Below are positions 57,167 to 64,000 of a stretch of 64,000 nucleotides of DNA, in pieces. The position numbers were made by a program, and so were the translations under genes. This DNA is from Niabella agricola (GTDB taxonomy: Bacteria; Bacteroidota; Bacteroidia; Chitinophagales; Chitinophagaceae): contig NZ_JAJHIZ010000003.1 in assembly GCF_021538615.1 (NCBI RefSeq), forward strand, positions 1,364,001-1,428,000, given 5' to 3'. Numbering within the stretch: the first letter of the stretch is position 1; each line of letters begins with the position of its first letter. The notes under the pieces are model-generated. The model was not told the origin of the DNA. It saw nothing but the letters and a program-made list of their open reading frames with translations, and did no database searches.

Positions 57167-59107
57167 ATGTTATTTAAACCTTTCTTCCTCAGTATTGTCC
57201 TTCTGCTGTTAAATGGTACTGTTCGGGCGCAGCCCGCGCTGATCCCCCTGCCCAGACAGGTGGTATGGAACAATGGCTTTTTCCGATTTGGCCGGCAAAA
57301 CACCATCCTGGCAGCGCAAAAAGGCCTGGAACGCGAAACCAATCTCCTGCAGGCATTGATACATGAAAAAGGATATGATGCAGCAATTACCACTTCCGCT
57401 CCCGCGGGTAAAAACTATATTGAGCTCCGGCTGGAATCTTCCGGGGCATTCGAAAATGCAGAAGCCTATGAACTGGAGGTAACCGCAGTGCGAATCCTTA
57501 TTAAAGCAAAGGCTCCTCATGGTATTTTTAACGGCATACAAACGCTCCGGCAATTATGGCGCAGTGGAAATATAATCGACCAGTGTACGGTGAAGGACGC
57601 CCCGGCTTTTTTATGGCGCGGCTATATGGTTGATGTGGGCCGGAATTATATGTCGCCCGATCTGCTCAAGGAACAGATCGATGTAATGAGCCACTATAAA
57701 CTAAATGTATTTCATTTTCATGCAACGGAAGACATCGCCTGGAGAATCGCCATTGACCGGTATCCCGCACTGACAGCACCAGCCAATATGGAGCGTAACA
57801 AAGGAATGTATTATTCCAAAAAGGAAATCCAGGACCTGATCGACTATTGCCGGGAGCGGTATATCACCTTTGTTCCGGAAATAGACATGCCAGGGCATAG
57901 CGCAGCATTTAAGCGGGCTTTAAAAACCGATATGCAAAGTGACTCGGGGATTAGCTACGTAAAGCAGATCCTCAACGAATTTTGCAATACCTATGATGTT
58001 CCGTATATACATATCGGCGCAGATGAAGTAAAAATAACCAACCCCAACTTTGTGCCGGAAATTACCAGGTATCTCGAAGCAAGGGGTAAAAAAGTGATCG
58101 GCTGGCAGCCCGGGGGCAACTTTACCAGCAGTACGTTGCTGCAGTTGTGGAAAGACGACCGCCAGGCCTCTTCGCCGCCCGATCAGGTCGGATATATTGA
58201 TTCCCGGCATCTGTATCTCAATCATATGGATCCTTTAGAAGCGGTAGTTTCGCTGTTTAACCGGAGAATCGGCAAAGAAGGGAAACCTTCTTTTTACGGA
58301 GCTACTTTATGCGTATGGCACGACAGGGCGGTACAGGAAGCAACAGATGTTCTAAAAATGAACCCCGTATACCCCGGAATCATTGCCTTTTCGGAACGCA
58401 TCTGGCGGGGCGGCGGAAAGACCGGCTGGATTGCCAACATCAGCGATGGAGATGAAACCGCGTTCACTGAATTTGAAGACCGGCTGCTCGATCATAAAAA
58501 ACAATACTTTCGCTATAAGCCTTTTCCGTATACCCAACAGGCGAACCTCCTGTGGAAACTCACCGGTCCGCTGAACAATAATGGAAACCTTTCCCAGTCA
58601 TTCTTCCCCGAATACGCAGACAGTTGCCAGCTATCGCCGGTGAAAACGGAAAGAGGTGGCACCATTGTACTCCGTCATTGGTGGTACCCGCTGATTAAAG
58701 GAGCAGTGGATCATCCCAGAGACAGTACTACCTGGTACGCAAGCACGTCTATCTGGAGTGATGCCGAAGGGGAAAAACCATTCTGGATCGGCTTCAATAA
58801 TCTTTCGCGCTCAATGGCCACAGATTCCCCACCCGAAGGAGCCTGGGACAACCGGGGAAGCAGCCTGTGGGTAAACGAAAAATTAATCCTCCCTCCCTCC
58901 TGGAAAAGGCCGGGGCAAAAAGGCGACCTGGAAATCCCACTTACTGATGAAGGGTATGAATACCGGCCGCCAACCTATATTTTACTCAAAAAAGGCTGGA
59001 ACAGGGTATTAATAAAATTACCTGTAGGCTCTTTTGCCGCAAAGAACTGGCAAAACCCGGTAAAATGGATGTTTACGTTTGTACCACTATCCGGGTCTGA
59101 ATTTTAA
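57167..59107 (+). CDS. Beta-N-acetylhexosaminidase (GH20)
   Basis: 646 residues from the ATG at 57167, which begins a signal peptide (MLFKPFFLSIVLLLLNGTVRAQ). An N-terminal GH20b domain (about 25-145), then the TIM barrel starting FLWRGYMVDVGRNYMSPDLL. Catalytic pair Asp286-Glu287 in HIGADEV; the family's usual HxGGDE has Gly where Ala stands here. A C-terminal region beyond about 480 is beta-rich. It removes GlcNAc or GalNAc exposed after desialylation. 23 bp after the epimerase. Confidence 0.92.
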   Translation: MLFKPFFLSIVLLLLNGTVRAQPALIPLPRQVVWNNGFFRFGRQNTILAAQKGLERETNLLQALIHEKGYDAAITTSAPAGKNYIELRLESSGAFENAEAYELEVTAVRILIKAKAPHGIFNGIQTLRQLWRSGNIIDQCTVKDAPAFLWRGYMVDVGRNYMSPDLLKEQIDVMSHYKLNVFHFHATEDIAWRIAIDRYPALTAPANMERNKGMYYSKKEIQDLIDYCRERYITFVPEIDMPGHSAAFKRALKTDMQSDSGISYVKQILNEFCNTYDVPYIHIGADEVKITNPNFVPEITRYLEARGKKVIGWQPGGNFTSSTLLQLWKDDRQASSPPDQVGYIDSRHLYLNHMDPLEAVVSLFNRRIGKEGKPSFYGATLCVWHDRAVQEATDVLKMNPVYPGIIAFSERIWRGGGKTGWIANISDGDETAFTEFEDRLLDHKKQYFRYKPFPYTQQANLLWKLTGPLNNNGNLSQSFFPEYADSCQLSPVKTERGGTIVLRHWWYPLIKGAVDHPRDSTTWYASTSIWSDAEGEKPFWIGFNNLSRSMATDSPPEGAWDNRGSSLWVNEKLILPPSWKRPGQKGDLEIPLTDEGYEYRPPTYILLKKGWNRVLIKLPVGSFAAKNWQNPVKWMFTFVPLSGSEF

Positions 59108-59687
59108 CCGGTCTAGGGTTTCAAACGGATTTTTATTACCCTTTAAATGACACCGCGGTTCCATACCGTTAACGGACCACGGTAATAAAAAACGTTGTAT
59201 CACTACAACCAGGTCGCATGATTGACACCTGTTGTCCTTCCGCTGCAACTGTCGGGCTGGTCGCCGGCTGTATTTACCGGTTACATCAGACAACCGGAAA
59301 CATCCATCCTGCCTTGTGGCCTGTTGTTTGCAGATCTTCAAAACAACTGTTGCTTACTACAATACACCATGAATAAAAAAGCAGAAAACATCCTTTTTTG
59401 AGCCATCATTAGCCTGGTTTAACCTACGCGCAGCTGATCCGGCCGGTTTATACTTGATCATATTACAGGTTCCGATACAGGGGCTCCGGCTTTTCAAATT
59501 TTGTTCATTCTTTTGTCGATTTGTATCATCCGGTGCACCAGCTTGCTCAGAATCCGAACGTGGCGGTTTCAACAAATCCCTGAATTTAAACCGGTACCGT
59601 AATCGCCGGTCCGGATGAACGCCACTATCCGCCTGTCCTGTGCTCATTTTATAAACGCCATTATATATATCTTTGAATGAACGAATT
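59108..59687. other. Intergenic region between the nan enzymes and the regulators
   Basis: 580 bp without a supported gene. Contains the inverted repeat at 59130-59191 and a TATCTTTG at 59668-59675 that matches a -7 box but would give only a 6-nt leader. Confidence 0.45.
59130..59191 (+). other. Large hairpin after the GH20 gene
   Basis: Perfect 11-bp outer arms TTTTTATTACC / GGTAATAAAAA enclose a second, imperfect pair (ACCGCGGTTCC / GGACCACGGT). It lies 22 bp past the GH20 stop. The A/T ends could let it act as a terminator in either direction; the T-run is not in the standard place. Confidence 0.45.
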
Positions 59688-62600
59688 ATGAGCTTTTATT
59701 ACCGATGGCCATTAAGTCTGGCATTGCTGCTTGTCACCTCGGTGTGTTCGGGGCAATATTATTTTAAGCATTACCAGGTAGATGACGGGTTAGTCCATAA
59801 CGCAGTAACCGCAGTGCTGCAGGACAGCAAGGGGTTGATATGGATCGGAACCCGCGGCGGCCTGAACCGTTTTGACGGGTACACTTTTAAAACCTACAAA
59901 AACAAAAGAGATCAATTTGGCAGCCTGGGCAACGATGTAATCAACAGCATCGTTGAAGATAAAAACAATATGATCTGGATCGGTACGGGCAAAGGCCTTT
60001 TCAAATACGACCCGTACAGGGAAGTGCTTACAGAACTGGAGGCCGCTCCCAAAGAATACACCAACAATCTTGTGGTAGACCAGGATAACAACCTCTGGTT
60101 TCTCTGCCAGTTTTCCCTGTACCGGTATATACAGTCTGCACACCGGCTGGAACACCTCAAAACACCAGCCTCCTGTATTGCACTGGATGCAAACAGGAAC
60201 TTATGGATGGGAGATGATGACGGGAACATTCATATTTACGACCCGCAGAAAAAGCCTGGTACCGCTATCAGGATTGTTCAGAAAACACTGCCTGCAAATG
60301 CCCGGTCCATCAGCAAAATATATCCCATCGATCACAACAGGCTATTGATCGGCTGTTTCAAACAGGGCTTAAAAAGCTACAATCCAAGAACCGGCGCCGT
60401 TAGCACTTTACCCTTGAGTGCCGAACCAAACAGAGCCATCTTTGTCCGGGATATTGCAACTGACCACAACGGGCGGTACTGGATTGCTACCGAATCGGGA
60501 ATTTACATTTATGACCTTGCTGCAAATACGAGTATCAACCTTAAAAAACGGGCAGGCGACCCTTATGCCCTTGCAGACAATGCTGTTTATGCCTTGTGCA
60601 GGGATCAGCAGGGCGGCATGTGGGCGGGCACCTTTTTCGGCGGGTTGAATTATTACTCAAAAGATAATGCACGGTTCGAAAAATACTATCCGCTACCGGG
60701 AGTAAATTCAATCTCGGGCAATGCCGTTCGGGAAATCTGCTCCGACAACCAGGGACATTTATGGATCGGCACTGAAGATGCCGGCATCAGTAGGCTGCAT
60801 TTGAAAACAGGCGTCTTTACGAACTATACAGCTACTCCCCAAAAAGGGAGCATCTCCTATCCCAATATACACGGTTTGCTGGCCTGGGAAGACAAGTTAT
60901 TTATCGGTCCCTTTTTACAAGGTCTGGAAATCATGAATATGCGTACCGGTTTGATCACCGACCGGTTTAAGCTGATTGCCGATACGAAAGGGGGGCCGGT
61001 AAGCGATTTTATCATCTCCATCTACCGTACAAAGGGCAACCGTTTGCTGGTAGGGTCTGCATATCGCAATGCCGGACTATTTGAATACCATCCGCAACAA
61101 AAAACATTCGACCGCGTTCCCCAGATCCCCTTCAATACCTATGTCTATGATATTTTTGAAGATTCACAAGGAAATATCTGGACCGGCAGTGTAAAGGAAG
61201 GCGCCTTCTGGTACAACCCCAAAACCGGCCGGCACGGCAGCTTACAGTTCGGCGATACCACGAAGGGGCATACGATCAATGAATTTCCGGTATACAATAT
61301 TTTTGAGGACAGCAACCATGCGTTATGGTTTGCCACCACCGGTTGCGGACTTATAAAACTAAGCCCCGACCGTAAAACCATAAAGCGATACACCACCGCA
61401 AACGGCCTGCCCAGTAACGTTATATATGGTATCCTGGAAGATCATTCGAAAAATTTATGGGTTAGCTCCCTCAAAGGTCTGATTTGTTTAAACACCGTTA
61501 CCGAAGCGGTTAAAGTCTACACACAAGCCAATGGATTGATTACGGATCAGTTCAACTACAACTCGGCTTACAAACATACAGACGGCAAAATGTACTTCGG
61601 TTCCGTTAAGGGCCTGATTGCTTTTGACCCGGCTTTATTTGATCAGCAAGAACCCAGTCCGCCAACCTATATTACCGGCTTTCAGATCAATAATAAAGAA
61701 GTGGCCCCCAATGCACAGCACAGCCCCCTCTCCCGGTCCATTTTGTACACCGATACGATCTTGCTGACATACGATCAAAACAATTTCAGCATTGAATTTG
61801 CCGCACTGAACTTTTCCGCTCCTGAAGCAACCCGGTATAAATACCAGATGAAGGGTATCGACCAGACCTGGACCTACCTTAACACCAACCGTAATGCCTA
61901 TTTTACCGATCTGGCGCCGGGTAAATATGAATTTATCGTACAGGCCGAAAGCAATATCAGGAGTTGGACCGGAAAAGAACGCCGGCTTTTTATACGGATC
62001 CTGCCGCCCTTCTGGAAAAGCAACACTGCGTACCTTCTATATCTCTTGCTGCTAACTGCAGGAATTCTTATCATTACCCGCTTATACCGTCAATACCTGG
62101 AGCGAAAAAATCTCCGGAAACTGCAACTTTTCGAACATGAAAAAGAAAAAGAAATCTACCAGGCAAAAATCGAATTTTTTACCAATATCACGCATGAAAT
62201 CCAAACCCCGCTTACGCTGATCGCCGGACCGATTGAGTGGCTGAGCAAAAAATTTGGCAAGGAACCTGACATCAGGAAAAGCCTGGCTATCGCAGAAAAA
62301 AATACCCGGCGCCTGGTGGCATTAACCAGCCAGCTGCTCGACTTCAGAAAAACGGAGGCAGATCAGTTTAGTTTAAATTTTGTAAAAACAGATATTATTG
62401 CACTGATCACTGACCTGGTAACCGGTTTTAAAGAACAAGCCGCGGGCAACCATATCCACCTGAACATGGAATTGCCGGAGCACCATTTTATGGCCTTTGT
62501 AGACAGGGAAGCGTTTATAAAAATATGTACGAATATGATATCGAATGCCATTAAATATGCCACCACCAGGGCTATTGTACATATTGAGCCGGTAACCGAT

Positions 62601-62873
62601 CCGGATGCATATTTCAGGATCCGTTTTACTAACGATGGCAAAGGCATTCCTGAAGAATTCCGGCAGCAACTGTTTGAACCGTTTTTCAGGGTACGCGGCA
62701 ATAACAAGCCCGGAACCGGTATCGGCCTGTCGCTTGCCCGGTCGCTTACAGAACTGCACAACGGATCCCTGCGATTAATTTCCGGTGAACAGGATTTAAT
62801 TATTTTTGAACTGCAGCTGCCCATCCATCAAAAAATTGAATTTCAGTTAGGCAGCTGGAAAAAGATCAAATAG
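59688..62873 (+). CDS. Sensor histidine kinase with two seven-bladed Reg_prop propeller and Y_Y_Y domain
   Basis: 1061 residues from the ATG at 59688 (a TTG at 59673 is in frame but less likely). Signal peptide, then about 12 or more Reg_prop blades, each with a LWIGT-type motif (GLIWIGTRGGLNRFDGY, NMIWIGTGKGLFKYD, GHLWIGTEDAGISRL, and others). A Y_Y_Y domain (about 700-770) precedes a membrane helix near 785. The kinase core has H-box His836 (FTNITHEIQTPLTLI), N-box MISNAIKYA and G-boxes DGKGIPEEF and GTGIGLSLA. In Bacteroides, kinases of this type carry their REC and AraC domains in one chain; here they are in the next gene, 1 bp away. Confidence 0.94.
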   Translation: MSFYYRWPLSLALLLVTSVCSGQYYFKHYQVDDGLVHNAVTAVLQDSKGLIWIGTRGGLNRFDGYTFKTYKNKRDQFGSLGNDVINSIVEDKNNMIWIGTGKGLFKYDPYREVLTELEAAPKEYTNNLVVDQDNNLWFLCQFSLYRYIQSAHRLEHLKTPASCIALDANRNLWMGDDDGNIHIYDPQKKPGTAIRIVQKTLPANARSISKIYPIDHNRLLIGCFKQGLKSYNPRTGAVSTLPLSAEPNRAIFVRDIATDHNGRYWIATESGIYIYDLAANTSINLKKRAGDPYALADNAVYALCRDQQGGMWAGTFFGGLNYYSKDNARFEKYYPLPGVNSISGNAVREICSDNQGHLWIGTEDAGISRLHLKTGVFTNYTATPQKGSISYPNIHGLLAWEDKLFIGPFLQGLEIMNMRTGLITDRFKLIADTKGGPVSDFIISIYRTKGNRLLVGSAYRNAGLFEYHPQQKTFDRVPQIPFNTYVYDIFEDSQGNIWTGSVKEGAFWYNPKTGRHGSLQFGDTTKGHTINEFPVYNIFEDSNHALWFATTGCGLIKLSPDRKTIKRYTTANGLPSNVIYGILEDHSKNLWVSSLKGLICLNTVTEAVKVYTQANGLITDQFNYNSAYKHTDGKMYFGSVKGLIAFDPALFDQQEPSPPTYITGFQINNKEVAPNAQHSPLSRSILYTDTILLTYDQNNFSIEFAALNFSAPEATRYKYQMKGIDQTWTYLNTNRNAYFTDLAPGKYEFIVQAESNIRSWTGKERRLFIRILPPFWKSNTAYLLYLLLLTAGILIITRLYRQYLERKNLRKLQLFEHEKEKEIYQAKIEFFTNITHEIQTPLTLIAGPIEWLSKKFGKEPDIRKSLAIAEKNTRRLVALTSQLLDFRKTEADQFSLNFVKTDIIALITDLVTGFKEQAAGNHIHLNMELPEHHFMAFVDREAFIKICTNMISNAIKYATTRAIVHIEPVTDPDAYFRIRFTNDGKGIPEEFRQQLFEPFFRVRGNNKPGTGIGLSLARSLTELHNGSLRLISGEQDLIIFELQLPIHQKIEFQLGSWKKIK

Positions 62874-62874
62874 T

Positions 62875-63639
62875 ATGACAGAAAGCATCCTCATCATTGA
62901 TGACAACGAAGATATGCTGGAATTCTTATCTGTAATTTTAGGCGATACCTACAAACTGCATCTTGCAGCCAACGGAACAATTGCACAACACATTTTAGAC
63001 AAAGAGATCATTCACCTGATTATATCAGATATTATGATGCCGGGCATCGATGGATTTGAGCTTTGCAGCCGTCTTAAATCAAGTGTTGAGTATTGCCATA
63101 TCCCCATCATCTTATTAACCTCGAAAAACACCTACAAGGCACATATCGAGGGGCTGGAGGTTGGCGCTGATGCCTATATTCAAAAGCCCTTCTCATCCGG
63201 GTTATTACAGGTACAAATTGCCAACCTGCTCAAAAACCGGAAGAAAATAAAGGATCATTTTGCCAGCTCGCCTTTTGAGGATGTACGGGTAATGGCGCAT
63301 TCAAAAACCGACGAAGCTTTTTTAAAAAAGCTGGATGCATATATCCAAAGCAATATCCATGAATCCAATATTGATATTGATATGCTGGCTGAACATATGT
63401 TTATGAGCCGTACCACGCTGTATCGTAAGATCAAATCACTTTCTTCTTTATCGCCAAAAGAGTTAATCGACATCACACGCCTGAAGAAAGCAGCCAGCCT
63501 GATTGCCAAAAATGAATTTTTACTATACGAGATCTCGGAAATGGTGGGATATAGCTCCCAAAGCCTTTTCAGCCGGAATTTTCAGAAACATTTTAAAATG
63601 ACCCCTACTGAGTATTTCAATGCGTTGCCAAAAGCATAA
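62875..63639 (+). CDS. Response regulator with AraC-type DNA-binding domain
   Basis: 254 residues. REC domain (1-120) with acidic pair DD at 9-10, phosphoacceptor Asp52 in ISDIMMPG, LLTSK and QKPF. An AraC helix-turn-helix pair follows (about 150-250): MLAEHMFMSRTTLYRKIKSL and EISEMVGYSSQSLFSRNFQK, ending FKMTPTEYFNA. It is the output half of the upstream kinase and presumably activates the nan or a nearby locus. It ends 17 bp from the convergent GH130 gene. Confidence 0.95.
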   Translation: MTESILIIDDNEDMLEFLSVILGDTYKLHLAANGTIAQHILDKEIIHLIISDIMMPGIDGFELCSRLKSSVEYCHIPIILLTSKNTYKAHIEGLEVGADAYIQKPFSSGLLQVQIANLLKNRKKIKDHFASSPFEDVRVMAHSKTDEAFLKKLDAYIQSNIHESNIDIDMLAEHMFMSRTTLYRKIKSLSSLSPKELIDITRLKKAASLIAKNEFLLYEISEMVGYSSQSLFSRNFQKHFKMTPTEYFNALPKA

Positions 63640-63656
63640 GTTTCCGGTAAACGGTA

Positions 63657-64000
63657 TCATTTACCTGCGCCCGGATCGTAAACCGCAACCCCCACCCTGC
63701 TGTCTGCACAACCATAGTACAGGAACCATTTATTTTTGAAATAAACAAGCCCTTCAATAAAAACAGTGCCGGCCGGGTACTGGCCGCTTTTTTCAAAAGA
63801 CTCCGTAGGAACAAAAAAAGGTTTATCCAGGCGACCGATGACCCTGGAGGGATCTTCCAGGTCAAACAATACCTGTCCCGCCGCATATGTATTAGCGGTG
63901 TAGGAGGTATCCCTGCCAGCGCCCCCTCTGTTTTTGCCATTGTATAAAACCAGGATGCCCTTGTCTGTAACAATTGCAGGCGGGCCACATTCTGTGAGAT
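63657..64000 (-). CDS. GH130-like glycosidase/phosphorylase, 5' end outside the window
   Basis: The last 113 residues of a minus-strand gene that enters from the right edge. LTECGPPAIVTDKGILVLYN, then FFVPTESFEKSG, TVFIEGLVYFKNKWFLYYG and CADSRVGVAVYDP are the closing blocks of the GH130 five-bladed propeller (beta-mannoside phosphorylases and mannosidases). The stop is TGA at 63657-63659. Only the C-terminus is visible, so the substrate class is open. Confidence 0.85.
   Translation of the reverse strand, partial: LTECGPPAIVTDKGILVLYNGKNRGGAGRDTSYTANTYAAGQVLFDLEDPSRVIGRLDKPFFVPTESFEKSGQYPAGTVFIEGLVYFKNKWFLYYGCADSRVGVAVYDPGAGK

Noticed and set aside
59668..59675. TATCTTTG as the promoter of the sensor kinase
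   Set aside because: A good -7 match, but no -33 at the right spacing and the leader would be only about 6 nt; left as a note.

Overview
The window is a Bacteroidota chromosome segment, most likely from the family Chitinophagaceae. The evidence is SusC/SusD pairs, a FecI/FecR pair, a sensor kinase with a periplasmic beta-propeller, lipoboxes, and promoters of the TTTG / TAnnTTTG type. No phage, insertion sequence or CRISPR array was seen. No species is claimed.

Positions 1-30.6 kb lie almost wholly on the minus strand and are mostly housekeeping. They hold a lipoprotein fragment, an APC permease and a Skp-like protein, then the information-processing block. That block is normally tuf-trnW-secE-nusG-rplKAJL-rpoBC. 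Here it is cut into three units in permuted order. Reading the minus strand these are rplKAJL (25.8-23.5 kb), rpoBC (16.2-7.9 kb), and tRNA-Thr/Tyr/Gly/Thr-tuf-tRNA-Trp-secE-nusG (6.05-3.0 kb). Each unit has its own candidate -7 box and ends in a hairpin terminator. Between the first two sit a repeat-built surface protein with a membrane-anchored partner, a three-repeat ComEA-like protein, and a decayed GxxExxY gene nested in four copies of an 80-90 bp repeat. Between the second and third sit a methyltransferase and a broken lipoprotein gene. Upstream of rplK are dgkA, a small lipoprotein, a Sel1-like secreted protein, pgk and gap.

A tRNA-Glu with a textbook promoter and terminator (30.76-30.92 kb) begins the plus-strand half. 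At 31.3-43.2 kb is a polysaccharide utilisation locus: ECF sigma factor, FecR anti-sigma, SusC with an N-terminal STN domain, SusD, a DUF1735/DUF4361-like surface lipoprotein, a Tat-exported GH116-like glycosidase, and a lipoprotein resembling RbsD/FucU sugar mutarotases.

At 43.5-63.6 kb is a complete sialoglycan utilisation locus: a divergent FadR-type repressor, SusC, SusD, sialic acid lyase, sialic acid mutarotase, MFS transporter, sialidase, a two-domain sialate O-acetylesterase, an AGE-type ManNAc/GlcNAc 2-epimerase, a GH20 beta-hexosaminidase, then a sensor kinase and a separate AraC-type response regulator. A perfect 17-bp palindrome with a GT-N3-AC core lies at the predicted transcription start in front of susC, which suggests direct control by the FadR-type protein. 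Read together, the enzymes de-acetylate and release sialic acid, trim the exposed hexosamine, import the sugar, and convert Neu5Ac to ManNAc and then GlcNAc, as in the Bacteroides nanLET route. No sugar kinase, nagA or nagB lies in the window. The window ends inside a convergent GH130 gene.
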